Source: Ashinkailepas kermadecensis
Lineage: Eukaryota > Arthropoda > Thecostraca > Neolepadidae
DNA: 64,000 nucleotides
Assembly: GCA_034440615.1 (NCBI GenBank)
Contig: JAOTOM010004311.1
Span: 89,501 to 153,500, forward strand
Reading direction: 5' to 3'
Positions 21,791-32,499 of this stretch are shown in pieces (positions within the stretch are counted from its first letter, which is position 1; each line of letters opens with the position of its first letter). The notes below the pieces were generated by a model that had not been told where the DNA came from, did not search any database, and saw only the letters and a program-made list of their open reading frames with translations. Both the position numbers and the translations under genes were made by a program.

Positions 21791-22721
21791 TCGCTCGTTG
21801 CCTTCCTCTCCGTGTCCGTGTCCGTCTCCGTCTCGCCGTGGATGTCGAGCACCACATACCCGACACACACGCGCCCACATTCCGCCGACGCCGTGACCCA
21901 TTGTCTCCTCGCCGCCGTGCCGGTCAGTCGTAATTGCCTATTGTCGGCTCGTCTGTCGCGTGATCGACTGGCAGGCCCGGTCCGTGTGGCTGAAGCGCCA
22001 GGGGCGTCGTGTTATGGGCCGGTTGGCAGTGTTGGAACAGTTGAGATGCCGCTTAGCACTCCTTGCTTGCTTCCAGGTGGAGGTCTGGAATGCTTTTGTT
22101 TGCTTAGGGAGGTTGCTCCCACACATTTACCCCTAGATAATACCTCTAGATATTATAGATCATTCCTACAATTTAGGGGGTACAGCCAGTTTTTTATGGA
22201 GAAGAGGGTGTGGAAGGTTGTCTTCCCTCATAGTGTGTGCCATGTTCAATGAGGGCGTCGGCAGTGCACCGTGCGGCTCATCATTGGTGCTATAAATCAT
22301 GAATTGCTGGCTCTCCCCGAGAAGCTAGCTTCGGTTTGTATTTCCCGTGCTCGAGCACCACCAGCAGTACGCGGAACGATACCCCAGGCCAAACAACACC
22401 CCAGGTCGCGTGCGTTCTCCGCGTGAAATACGCAGCACGATAAGCGAGTTCTGGCGGTGGAAAGTGGCGCTGCCGCCCTTCTGGGCATTCAGAGCTACCA
22501 CCGAGCACCACCGGGGCCGGGTGGGTCTCGGTCGATGTCTGTCGATGTCGACGACGTTGAAGACAGCGCGTGGATGCAGCTGTGCTCGCCGTGCACCGGG
22601 CATGGCTCCGTGCCGTGATCCGCGGTCATGCGGGGTTCAAGGTTGTCTGCCGGGTGCAGGTGCAGCGACACGGGGCTGTTTTGACGCACAGTGACTCTGA
22701 TGACTCGGCGTGACTCAGGCC

Positions 22722-22870
22722 GGTTGGTTGTGGCCTCGCGACGCACTCAGCAGCTGAGGGCGTACGGCGTCGCCTGCCTCTCACCCCGGCAGGAAGGGTG
22801 GACACCGCGGGGAATCGAACCCCGTACCTCTGGCATGCCAGACGCTCAGTTTAGCCACAGCTACGGGCCC
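22722..22870 (-). mobile_element. SINE with tRNA-Ala-like head
   Basis: On the minus strand the head has GTAGCTGTGGCTAAACTGAG, GGCATGCCAGAGGTA and the B-box GGTTCGATTCCCC. The anticodon arm resembles tRNA-Ala but cannot fold into a normal 7-base loop, so it is not a tRNA gene. The body GGTGAGAGGCAGGCGACGCC and the ending GAGTGCGTCGC match the other SINEs. No clear TSD. Confidence 0.75.
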
Positions 22871-23283
22871 TAACGCGCCGCGTATAGTTTTCATCGTGTA
22901 CGTGAGAAATGTCATGAGGCGGGTAGGAACAGTTGTGGTCAGGTGTGAGTCAGATCAAACTCGAACCCGTATTTTTCTGCTTTTTTACGTTGAGGAAGCT
23001 CTGCCAACTATAACATTTGCTCACAATTTAAACAAATTACACCACTGGTGGCTATGACATTTGATATCTGGAACTGTGCAAAAATCAGATAGTTTTTTTT
23101 AGCCACCGCGGAAGTGATTTGACCTGACGTGGACGTGGTCAGGTCAGGGCTTAGCCTTACCTATGGTCAGATCAGGTCAGTACCTGACCCGACCTCTGCG
23201 GCCGACACCGGCCGACGGTGACGTACCTCCCCCGGCTGGCTGACGGCCAGTAGGCCGGCTGGCGGCGGGCCGTCGTTTGTCAC
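22871..23283. other. Unique sequence
   Basis: AT-richer stretch with a T run at about 23092-23100 and GGTCAGGTCAG words before the next array. No gene recognised. Confidence 0.4.
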
Positions 23284-23755
23284 GTGACGGTGACGGGTGG
23301 GCGAGGTCACGTGACAAACGTCGTGACGGTGACGGGTACCAATGTCGTGACGGTGACGGGTGGGCGAGGTCACGTGACAAACGTCGTGACGGTGACGGGT
23401 ACCAATGTCGTGACGGTGACGGGTGGGCGAGGTCACGTGACAAACGTCGTGACGGTGACGTGTACCAATGTCGTGACGGTGACGGGTGGGCGAGGTCACG
23501 TGACAAACGTCGTGACGGTGACGGGTACCAATGTCGTGACGGTGACGGGTGGGCGAGGTCACGTGACAAACGTCGTGACGGTGACGGGTACCAATGTCGT
23601 GACGGTGACGGGTGGGCGAGGTCACGTGACAAACGTCGTGACGGTGACGGTGGGCGAGGTCACTGACAAACGTCGTGACGGTGACGGGTACCAATGTCGT
23701 GACGGTGACGGGTGGGCGAGGTCACGTGACAAACGTCGTGACGGTGACGGGTGTC
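23284..23755. repeat. Minisatellite, 63-bp unit x~7, with CACGTG
   Basis: The unit contains CGTGACGGTGACGGGTACCA, ATGTCGTGACGGTGACGGG and GAGGTCACGTGACAAACGT. The period is exactly 63. CACGTG lies within the longer palindrome GTCACGTGAC in all but one unit. The last units have deletions. The 21-codon unit opens frames on both strands. Confidence 0.95.
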
Positions 23756-23884
23756 GTGAACCGCCGACCGGGCGACGGTGGTGCCGCCGGCGGTCAGAGG
23801 CGGAACGATGGCGGAACGGTGGGGAGCAGCGTGTCCGAGATGGTAGTCAGGCATGTAAGAACTTGCTTTGTGCTGAACCTTCCC

Positions 23885-24184
23885 CCATCCTCATTCTCAT
23901 AATCATGATCATCGTGGTCATCATTCTCATGCTCATGCTCATGATCATCATGCTCATGCTCATGGTCATCATGCTCATGCTCATCATACTGATGCTCACC
24001 ATTCATGCTCATCCTTCATGCTCATCCTTCACGATCATCCTTCATCCTCATCCTTATCCTCATCCTCATCCTCATCCTCATCCTCATCCTCGTCCTCATC
24101 CTTATTTATATCCTCACCCTCACCCTCATCCTCATTCTCATTCTTATCCTCATCCTCACGTCATTCTCATTCTCATTCTCAGTC

Positions 24185-24218
<34 letters not shown>

Positions 24219-24395
24219 CATCTTCATCTTCAAGCTCATCTTCATCTTCATCTTCATCTTCATCTTCTTGATTATCATTTTCATCTTCATCTTCATTTTC
24301 ATCTTCATCCTCATCCTCATCCTCATCCTCATCCTCATGCTGATCCTCTTCCTCATCTTCATCTTCATCCTCATCCTCATCCTCATGTTCATCCT
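23885..24395. repeat. TCATCC / TCATGC / ATC simple-repeat tract
   Basis: TCATGC-rich, TCATCC-rich, (ATC)n and TCTTCA-rich zones follow one another. The tract is pyrimidine-biased on the plus strand. Ile/Leu- and Met/Lys-rich frames across it are artefacts. Confidence 0.95.
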
Positions 24396-24734
24396 CGGTT
24401 GCCGTGTTCGGACAGCCGTACGGCGCGGTCCGCGTTCACAATGGCGTCTGATCGACCCAGTTCCGTGACCCGCGAGCCGTGACCCGACGTGATCGGCTGG
24501 CGTCGGGCCCGGACACGACCTGCGCCAGCCGCTGCACAGGTCAACGCTGCCGGACACACGGGCTATGATGATGTATGTCGTCCAGCGATGTGTGTCGACT
24601 GTGCGTGACCGGTATGTCGTGCTCGGTGTACTTGTAGGTCCTGTTTACACCTACACAACCGCGGTAAAGCGGTGGGCAGGAGCTTAAACTGACTTGGCGC
24701 GCTCTTAAACACCAGGCCGTCACCACCAGAGTGC

Positions 24735-24895
24735 GGGGACGAGTGGTCTAGGGGTAAGATGCTCGTCTCACAATCGAAAGGTTGTGGGTTCGAGTCTCAC
24801 CTGTCGCTACTCTTCGCCCGCGACCAATCGGCGTGAGAGATTGGCGACGCTACATGACTCAACGGTCGACGTGTCGTAAAACCAATAACCAACCA
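24735..24895 (+). mobile_element. SINE family A
   Basis: Full-length copy with a perfect 13-bp TSD, ACCACCAGAGTGC, at 24722-24734 and 24896-24908. Head, body and tail are close to the consensus of the copies at 16890 and 63812. Confidence 0.95.
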
Positions 24896-24908
24896 ACCAC
24901 CAGAGTGC

Positions 24909-25362
24909 ACACCAGTAGCTGACCTCGGCGAAGGTGGCCCCTGATGACTGTAAATGACTGCGTGGCTCATCATTGCTCCATAGGTCATAAGTACGTCGCG
25001 ACATGCCCGGTTCTTCTGTTGCGTACGACAGATCGGGCAGCTCGTAATTATTGATGTTTGTGCTGCCTGCCCGTGCTATTGAAGCCAGAACTGCTTGTGA
25101 TTATGGTGGTGCTCAGTATCCTTGAACTCGCCACCTTATTGTTTTCGATGAGTTTTATGGCGTGCTCAGGTGTTCCTGCACCGCAAATGTGCCAGTCATG
25201 CGCCGCTGCATTGCCGCTTCCGTTCGCTGTCGTTGCGCCATCTGCCGCTGCAGGTCGGCCCTGCTCCACCTTTGTTTCGACCAGTTGTGCCGAGTGAGGC
25301 GGACCGGAACGGGCGGGTGGGCGTGGCATGCTTCAGCTGGTCCGGCCAGGAACCGCCCTTCC
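24909..25362. other. Unique sequence
   Basis: Mixed sequence; a plus-strand frame of 79 codons (25058-25297) has no recognised similarity. Confidence 0.4.
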
Positions 25363-25370
25363 TCCGGCCG

Positions 25371-25877
25371 CAGTGTTGAAATAATGGTTTCTCGTCAGGT
25401 GTGAGGTGTTGAAGCGGGTACAGCAGGATGTCGAAGCCGCCATGGAAATAATGCGAGTTAAAATACATAGTCGTTCAAACCCAGTTTTGAGATTATTGAG
25501 TGCGTGTGACTGTACCCGTTTTGCGTGTTTTGAGGGGCACCGAATTTGTGGATATCGATATAAACGATAACGATACTATAACCTATGATAACCTATGACC
25601 TATGATAACCTATGCTATAAACCAGTATTGCAAAACATATCACAACAGGTAATCCCTTTACCTGGAATTCGCCAGGGGATGTTCGGAATGACGATCCCCG
25701 ATCAGTTATGGTGAGCACAAGTATGATACTTATAAATGGGATACTGTTAGAAACAAGGCATGCATATTTTGCAAACACTCACCAAGAAGCACGATGTCGA
25801 TACATCTGTGGGTGGGATGTCGATTCGGTGTTCGGTAAGTGGTATATTCCACCCTAGTTTACGATTAATTTTCACTG
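25371..25877 (+). mobile_element. hAT-like nonautonomous transposon (MITE), 507 bp
   Basis: A perfect 8-bp TSD, TCCGGCCG, is at 25363-25370 and 25878-25885. The left end is CAGTGTTGAAATAATGG and the right end, reversed, is CAGTGAAAATTAATCG. This gives short terminal inverted repeats beginning CAGTG. An 8-bp TSD with such ends fits the hAT superfamily. Inside are GGTGTGAGGTGTTGAAG, ATAACCTATGATAACC and GGTAATCCCTTTACC, and the subterminal word GGTATATTCCACC. No transposase is encoded. Copies at 37721 and 51840 share the order of motifs. Confidence 0.88.
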
Positions 25878-25885
25878 TCCGGCCG

Positions 25886-26215
25886 TGGTGCCGGCGTGGC
25901 AGACCCGGGCGGCGCAGTCGTCAAAGTCAGACCACGCCACGTCGGCAGGAGCCGCCCCCTCCCCGGCCGTGGTGTCGGCGTAGGTCAGACCACGCCACGT
26001 CGGCAGGAGCCGCCCCCTCCCCGGCCGTGGTGTCGGCGTAGGTCAGACCACGCCACGTCGGCAGGAGCCGGCCGTGGTGTCGGCGTAGGTCAGACCACGC
26101 CACGTCGGCAGGAGCCGGCCGTGGTGTCGGCGTGGGTCAGACCACGCCACGTCGGGGGGGGCCCCCCTCCTGCGGGGTCGGCGTGGGTCAGACCACGCCA
26201 CGTCGGCAGGACCCG
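25886..26215. repeat. Minisatellite, 58/47-bp units x~6
   Basis: The unit has GGTCAGACCACGCCACGTCG and GGCAGGAGCCGCCCCCTCC. A shorter version lacks the CCCCCTCC part. The array starts beside the MITE right flank, whose target site CCGGCCG resembles the repeat edge, so the transposon may have inserted at the array border. Confidence 0.9.
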
Positions 26216-26644
26216 CCGCATGCCGACCGAGTCAAGGCCACCGCCCGGGCCGCGCACCTGCGCCAGAGGTCACGCACCGCCGGCGGCGGCGCGCACAATG
26301 GCCAGACCCGCGGAAGCGCCTCCCTTCCGTCACCAGTCGCCCGACCACTTCCGAAACGGCCGGCGACGGTTGGGAAGATCGTGCAGGGCGGCAGGCGTCG
26401 GCCGGGGGAATATCGTCCCGGGTCAGATGCGGGGTGCCAGATAAGACTCGTCTTGTCACGTACTGCATCCTGTCGCTCCTGCGCGGCAGGTGCACGCAAG
26501 GAAACTGCAACGTGTCATCATATTTTGAACCGAACGGAGACCACCGGCGGCGAGGCGACTGCTGAAGCGGCCCTGGTCCGGAAGGTAGGATAGGATAGTA
26601 TGAAGGTGCCACTGGATAGGAGCATAGGAACGCCGCGAAGAGTG
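26216..26644. other. GC-rich unique sequence
   Basis: CpG-rich, contains GCGCACAATGGCC near 26291. No coding similarity seen. Confidence 0.4.
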
Positions 26645-26657
26645 TGCGTGAGGAGGG

Positions 26658-26760
26658 TTGGTTATTGGTTTTTTTAATTGGTTTTTATCGAACATCGACC
26701 GTGAGTGGGATCACGCGGGGGGAGAGGCGAAGGTGAGACTTTAGAGGGCAACTTCTGCCC
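26658..26760 (-). mobile_element. Short SINE-like element with shared tail, 103 bp
   Basis: A perfect 13-bp TSD, TGCGTGAGGAGGG, lies at 26645-26657 and 26761-26773. The minus-strand 3' end carries ATCGAACATCGACCGT and GGTTGGTTATTGGTTTT (plus-strand words), as in SINE A. The rest differs: its 5' part, about 45 bases, has no tRNA boxes that I recognise. Confidence 0.75.
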
Positions 26761-26814
26761 TGCGTGAGGAGGGAACAGGACGCCACTTTTCCCGTACGAC
26801 TAAGACCGCAAAGC

Positions 26815-26940
26815 TGGAGAAGACCACAAAGACCGCAAGGCTAAGCTAAGAGCAAGCAAAGCTAAGCTAAGGCAAACTAAGACTGCAAAGCTAAGACTGC
26901 AAAGCTAAGACGGCAAAGCCAAAGCCGCAAAGCCATTCCG
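26815..26940. repeat. GCAAAGCTAAGACTGCAAAG degenerate array
   Basis: Irregular 10-16 base units of AAAGCTAAGACTGCAAAGCT, purine-rich on the plus strand. Confidence 0.85.
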
Positions 26941-27299
26941 CTGACTCCCACACGTGCATTCACAAGCTCTTTAATTCACTCAGTCCTTGCACATTAATAA
27001 TAAACCGAGACACTCTTAGTGCTTCGGTGTACCGTATACCGGAAATGCCCAGGTCGAACGAGTGATCACGCACCGCAGGTCGTCCTCATGCCGCCTGCGT
27101 CGCCGGCCACGCGACGTGACGTGACGCTCCTCTGCGGTGCCTGTGTGACGTGACGATGCGACTCCGACGTGCCGTGTCGCGGCCCGCCGTCACGGCACGG
27201 CACGGCCGGGCGTGACTGCCCGCCTCGGTCACGCGCCGGACCGTCCGCGGCGGCGTCCGTCCAGACTGGCGCCGACCGGCGGACGGGCGCCAGGCTGGT

Positions 27300-28085
27300 G
27301 TTGCCAAACCGGTGATTGCAGGCTGGTGCCCGTCGTGCCAAACCGGTCTTGTTGCGACGAATCTGCCGGCTCAGGGCTGGTGCCCGTCGTGCCAAACTGG
27401 TGACGAGTCTGCCAGGCTGGTGACCGTCGTGCCAGACCGGTGACGAATCTGCCAGGCTGGTGCCCGTCGTGCCAAACTGGTGACGAGTCTGCCAGGCTGG
27501 TGCCCGTCGTGCCAAACCGGTGACGAATCTGCCAGGCTGGTGCCCGTCGTGCCAAACCGGTGACGAATCTGCCAGGCTGGTGCCCGTCGTGCCAAACCGG
27601 TGACGAATCTGCCAGGCTGGTGCCCGTCGTGCCAAACCGGTGACGAATCTGCCAGGCTGGTGCCCGTCGCGCCCAACCGGTGACGAATCTGCCAGGCTGG
27701 TGCCCGTCGTGCCAAACCGGTGACGAATCTGAGGCTGGTCCCGTCAAACGGTGACGAATGAGGCTGGTGCCCGTCGTGCCAAACCGGTGACGAATCTGCC
27801 AGGCTGGTGCCCGTCGTGCCAAACCGGTGACGAATCTGCCAGGCTGGTGCCCGTCGTGCCAAACCGGTGACGAATCTGCCAGGCTGGTGCCCGTCGTGCC
27901 AAACCGGTGACGAATCTGCCAGGCTGGTGCCCGTCGTGCCAAACCGGTGACGAATCTGCCAGGCTAGTGCCCGTGTGCCAAACCGGTGACGAATCTGCAG
28001 GCCGGCGGTGCCAAACCTGTGACGAATCTGCCAGGCTGGTGCCCGTCGTGCCAAACCGGCGACGAATCTGCCAGGCTGATGGCAA
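27300..28085. repeat. Minisatellite, 40-bp unit x~19
   Basis: The unit has GCCAAACCGGTGACGAATCT and GCCAGGCTGGTGCCCGTCGT. The period is exactly 40 across the centre. A few units near 27730-27770 and 27960-28010 carry deletions. The unit length is not a multiple of three, so minus-strand frames cycle through three translations. Confidence 0.95.
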
Positions 28086-28660
28086 ATGCCAAATGGCGTG
28101 TAAGGGGGGGGGTTGGGTGCCGGAGCGGTGCCGGACCGTTGGGACTGACGGCGGTTGTGCCAAGGTGGTGAGCTGAACTGATAGCAAATAGCCCAAACTA
28201 GTGGTGGTTGCGCCAACCTAGTGGTGGCTGCGCCAAACTAGTGGTGATCGTGCCAAATAAAGTGCGGTTGTGCCAAGCTGCTTGTGGCGACTGCCACAAG
28301 CAGCGATAGTGGGCTACGGCGGTAACAGGAGCCGAATGTATCCAGTGGCGTTCCTAGGTGTTTACAGTTACAGATACACACGGTACTATGTGTGGGCCAT
28401 GACAAAAACATACAGTATAATCACTGTTAGTATGGTGGGCTTGGGTATGGGGCGGGGGGGGGCGCAGTTAACGCATACGGCCACCACTAGATGCTCTACA
28501 GAAGGCGGTATCACAAGCAGTTTTCGCGAAGGGAACTCTGTAAGCGTCACATAACTCCCAAAGCTCTTATTGAAGCGCTGTTAAGGCTAACCAAGGCCTA
28601 CCTTTATGATGAAAGTCAAAATCTGGCGTACGCATAACGTAGAGCTCTAAATTAGCCCGT
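28086..28660. other. Decayed array edge, hairpin and unique sequence
   Basis: From 28140 to 28270 the words TGGTGGTTGCGCCAA and TGTGCCAAG repeat loosely. A perfect hairpin at 28277-28304 follows, then unique DNA up to the LINE. Confidence 0.5.
28277..28304. other. Perfect 12-bp inverted repeat (hairpin)
   Basis: GCTGCTTGTGGC (28277-28288) and GCCACAAGCAGC (28293-28304) are exact reverse complements around a 4-base spacer, GACT. The hairpin sits at the edge of the decayed 40-bp array. Confidence 0.85.
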
Positions 28661-28673
28661 CCAATCAAAATCA

Positions 28674-29346
28674 GGAATTAGGCAAAGGAATTATCCTTTG
28701 TTGGGTACCGAGCCTTACTGGTATTACCGGAAATGAGCTAGCCGACGCTGCTGACAAGCGTGCCGCGCAGTCACGTAGGACTCGAGCTTTGTCCCTCCCC
28801 GCCAGAGATTACTACTCAAAGGTAGATGATTTCCTCCAAGGAAAGTGGCAAGAAAGGTGGGATTGTCAGGTTTAAAAAACTTCGATCCATACAGCCAGTA
28901 CTGGCACCATGGACGTTATCGCTGAAAAAAAATGTAGGCGAGAAGAGGTGATCCTGGCACGCCTGCGCATATGGCATACATATGCAGCGCATGGTTACAT
29001 TCTGCGAAGGGAGGCGAAGCCTCACTGTTCCCGGTGTGGTTCGCCTGTGACGGTTCGACACATACTGTTTTCTTGTCCCAATTTCACGGTGGAACGCAGC
29101 GTCACTTCGGTGCCAATTTCTGGGCCAATTTCGATAAATTATCGTACTGTGATGTTTTAGGTGACAATTCGGAGATCGTCCAAACAGGTCAACTATATCG
29201 ATTTATGTCGGCTGCTCAGTTACACGTAGTATATCCATTCCAAAAATAGACCCATGCCGCTAAGCGGAATGCTGTGAAACGTGAGATATGGGCGCTACAT
29301 AACCAGCAGCAATTGATGCGCCCATAAGCCCAAATAATCGATCAAT
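28674..29346 (+). pseudogene. 5'-truncated, frameshifted LINE: RNase H, Cys-His region and 3' tail
   Basis: The near-perfect TSD TCCAATCAAAATCA (28660-28673) and TCCAGTCAAAATCA (29346-29359) bounds the insertion. The first frame encodes WVPSLTGITGNELADAADK, the end of a non-LTR RNase H domain. It is followed, after frameshifts at A runs near 28873 and 28922, by LRSIQPVLAPWTLS, then EEVILARLRIWHTY and a CSRC ... HILFSC zinc-binding-like motif. A further shift near 29090-29115 leads to LSYCDVLGDNSEIVQTGQL and a stop at about 29249. The last about 60 bases (GGGCGCTACATAACC ... GATGCGCCCATAAGCCC) are family B. Known non-LTR elements with a C-terminal RNase H domain belong mainly to the I group. 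The copy is dead: it lacks endonuclease and reverse transcriptase. Confidence 0.9.
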
Positions 29347-29359
29347 CCAGTCAAAATCA

Positions 29360-30084
29360 CGTGCGGTGGGGCGGCCTCTGATCCTCCGTAGGTCACTGTG
29401 CCGTTCATTAGCGGAGTATATTTGGTACGTCGAACATCGCATCCGTCCCGTTCCGTCGAAACTGAGCTGCGTGTGGGAGCCGGAAGCCACCCCCTCCCCT
29501 CTGCGATGTCGTCGACGTGGGAGACCCTTGGGAAGCGTCTGGTTCTGACGGATTGGTTATGGGTGACCGTAGCAACCAGCAATTCATCCAGAAATTGCCG
29601 ATACAAAATTTTGCCGATCGCTGCGTGAATTCTGTTCAGCAAAAGTGAGCAATGCAGTGCCATGTGATTGATGGTAAACGACACATATGATAAAGAGAAG
29701 CAATCATTTATGTCAGGTACTTGTTGTGAAAATCAAAATGCATCCAGGAGATATCCAACTACTCTAACTGGCAGCCTTGAGGAAGTGAATGGGTCGAGTT
29801 GTGGGAAAACCTACCCACGTGATTCACGAGTTCTCACGGGTGCCGTCGCTGGAACTTGGTCAGAAGTGCCGGGCGAGGGGGTCGCGCGTGGGAACACGGC
29901 GGGATTGCAGAGGATGGCGTCGGCGGTGCGGGCTTCTCCGCCGCCGGAGGCTGCCCGCCTCGTCACCTCGCGCTTCTGTGGCCACCAATTACGGCCACGC
30001 TTGCCACTTGGAGTGGTAACGAGCTGCATCTCATTTTGGGCGCCCGTCGTCCGGCGGCGCACCGTGGGAGAACGGGGTGCCGTG
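29360..30084. other. Unique sequence, no gene
   Basis: Mixed sequence. A plus-strand frame at 29668-30540 runs into the CTACCTTCGTG repeats and is not supported as a gene. Confidence 0.4.
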
Positions 30085-30500
30085 GTGCTACCTTCGCGCT
30101 ACCTTCGTGCTGCCTTCGTGCTACCTTCGTGCTACCTTCGCGCTACATTCGTGCGACGTGCTGGAGAACGGCATGGTGGGTGCTGCCTTAATGGTGGGCC
30201 GTGGACTACCTTCTCTATTTCGTGTTGCCTTCGTGCTACCTTCGTGCTACCTTCGTGCTACATTCGTGCGACGTGCTGGCGAACGGCATGGATGGGTGCC
30301 ACCTTGGCCGAACAGCATGGATGGGTGCCGTGGGGCTACCTTCGTGCTATCTTCGTGTTGCCTTCGTGCTGCCTTCGTGCTACCTTCGGCAGCGATGAAG
30401 TGGTGCTACCTTGGGCTGGTGCCTGGTTGTTTGTCCTACCTTCATGCTGCCTTCTTGCTACCTTCGTGTTGCCTTCGTGCGCCTTGCTGGCGAACGGCAT
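30085..30500. repeat. CTACCTTCGTG 11-bp repeat clusters in a longer unit
   Basis: Blocks of 3-6 copies of CTACCTTCGTG or CTGCCTTCGTG occur near 30088-30150, 30225-30275, 30335-30395 and 30435-30480. Between them lies a recurring segment with GACGTGCTGGCGAACGGCAT and GGATGGGTGCC. This makes a ragged higher-order unit of about 100-140 bases. Confidence 0.88.
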
Positions 30501-30867
30501 GGATGGGAGTGCCGTGGTGCTACGGATGGGAGTTCGTTGACGTGGTGGGTGCTACCCTCGCTTACTCAGCTCTACGAGACCAGCGTCACCGTGTGCACGT
30601 ACTCGGATACAACGCCCGGGGAGGGGTTATCAGCACCTCATGAACACCGCCTGCGGGAGGGTGCGTCACCGCTGTTGCGGGGGCTGGTGCTCGGTTTCCG
30701 GTCACACTTGCGCCGACCGAACAGCTATTTCCCGGAATGGAGATGCCCTGTGGTTGGTCTCGCACGTTCTGAGTCATCGCAGCCGTGAGTAGATGGTCGT
30801 AAATAGCTCGTTTTGTGCACCGCTACTGCTTGGACTTGGGGGTCGCAAACGCCGAGCGTAGGTGGTA

Positions 30868-31240
30868 TGGTTGACCGTCAAGGGCAGCAAGCTAGCCCAG
30901 GTCCAGACATGGTTGACCGGCAGGCGCAGCAGACAAGTACAGATCCAGACATGGTTGACCGGCAGGCGCAGCAGACAAGTCCAGATCCAGACATGGTTAA
31001 CAGGCAGGTAGTCCAGATCCAGACATGGTTGACCGGCAGGCGCAGCAGACAAGTCCAGATCCAGACATGGTTAACAGGCAGACGCAGCAGACAAGCCCAG
31101 ATCCAGACATGGTTGACCGGCAAGCGCAGCAGACAAGTCCAGATCCAGACATGGTTGACAGGCAGACGCAGCAGACTAGCCCAGATATAGACATGGTTCA
31201 CCGGCATGCGCAGCAGAGTAGTCCAGATCCAGACATGGCA
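30868..31240. repeat. Minisatellite, 42-bp unit x~8-9
   Basis: The unit has CAGACATGGTTGACCGGCAG and GCGCAGCAGACAAGTCCAGATC. The period is exactly 42 where checked; one unit near 31000 is shortened. On the plus strand it reads as a 14-residue unit, MVDRQAQQTSPDPD. The minus strand is open as well (Cys-rich), so coding is undecided. Confidence 0.94.
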
Positions 31241-31779
31241 TCGGCAGCGGCACCGACCGCCGACAGGATTCTCTAGCGGGAGTCGCTTGTCCTATGTGAT
31301 GATCACTGAGGAATCCCAACAGCCACGGTTTTCCTGAATGGGCTAGATGGAGCAGGGTTGGCTTTAATGTCTTGGATTGTGCACACGGCAGGGTCCGTTA
31401 CGGCCGCGTTAATTGCTTCCGGCCGCGCTGCTGGTTACAATGAGGGAGCGGTCTTGGCCGCCGCACAGTTAGTGGCTCTCGTGCGTCTTCTGATTCAGTG
31501 GTTCTCGTGTGTCATTAGAAGAATAAACGAGACTTTTTACATGCATGTTTCATTAAAACCTTGTGTCATGTAAAACAGTGGCTAACGGTGCTGATTAAAT
31601 ACGTTGTTCCGCATTTTTGCAACGCGGATGTAATTTAAGGCTCGGAGCACTGTGGTGCATTGTTAGCAGATTTGGACAGCGCCGTAGCAGCTTAAATAAG
31701 ATTGTGGCTTATTCCGGAGCGCTGGCATGACCGGACCCTGTGCCATCCATCCTTCGCCACATCCCTAAAGTCCAATCCA
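31241..31779. other. Unique sequence
   Basis: AT-richer mixed DNA with GGCCGCGTTAATTGCTTCC near 31400; no gene recognised. Confidence 0.4.
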
Positions 31780-32300
31780 TCACGATCAGGGCACTGATGT
31801 TGCTACAGAACACTGGTGCGCCCAAGACACCGCAGTGTGTTGCGCAGTCCTGGTATGTGCTCCAGTGCATTGGTGTGTTCCAGAACGCTGCCATTTGTTC
31901 CAGAGCACCGCGGTGTTTTCAATAACACCTGTTTGTGTGTGTTCCATGTGACTGCCTGGTGCCCCGGAACGCTGTTGCGCGTTTGAGAACACGTGTGCTA
32001 TCTAGAACACCTCACTGGATTCCTGAAAACGCCGGTGGTTCCTCAACACCGCCGTGTGCTACAGCGCCCCAATATGGAGCACTTAAACGTGTTGCAGATA
32101 CCGCAGCCGGGCACATGACAACGCTATCTTCCACACCACTGCAGTATGGCCTGTATTACTGCAGTATGACCTGTGACACTGCAGTGTGTTTTCGGGAAGG
32201 TGCTGTAGCTCCCCTGCGGGATATTTTTGGAGAGCCACAGCTCCGAAGCGGGCGCTGTGACAACCACAGTGTGCTGCAGTGTGCTGCAGTGTGGTGCAGA
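31780..32300. repeat. Decayed CAGAACACYGCAGTGTG array
   Basis: Words such as CCAGAACGCTG, GCACCGCGGTGT, ACACTGCAGTGTG and GAACACCTC recur at irregular spacing of about 20-35 bases, consistent with an old tandem array. No gene. Confidence 0.6.
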
Positions 32301-32499
32301 CCTGCTGTTGGCGCAGTAGCCGTGTGAACGTCCACATTCCGCCGGTGATGAGGAACCGCCACCAGTTAGCGGCTTCCGGTGGGCGGTCGGCACCCGGCCC
32401 GACCCGCTGGGGACGGCCAGGGGGAGGGGGGGGGGGGATGCAATGTCACGGGTGCGACAACACACAGGTGCAAGTAAGCACGGTACAAATGACAGGGCC

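Larger units (their letters stand above)
20891..22721. other. Unique sequence with a pyrimidine tract, no gene
   Basis: GTGACGTGACG words occur near 21030-21060. A CTTCCTCTTCCTCTT tract spans about 21590-21790 and creates a Leu/Phe-rich plus frame and a Glu/Arg/Lys-rich minus frame, both artefacts. The rest, to 22721, is unique. Confidence 0.45.

Noticed and set aside
21472..22252. Leu/Phe-rich and Lys/Arg/Glu-rich frames
   Set aside because: They are translations of the CTTCCT microsatellite and stop soon after it ends.
22801..22870. Minus-strand tRNA gene
   Set aside because: The B-box is good, but the anticodon arm cannot form a 5-bp stem with a 7-base loop, and the sequence continues into the shared SINE body.
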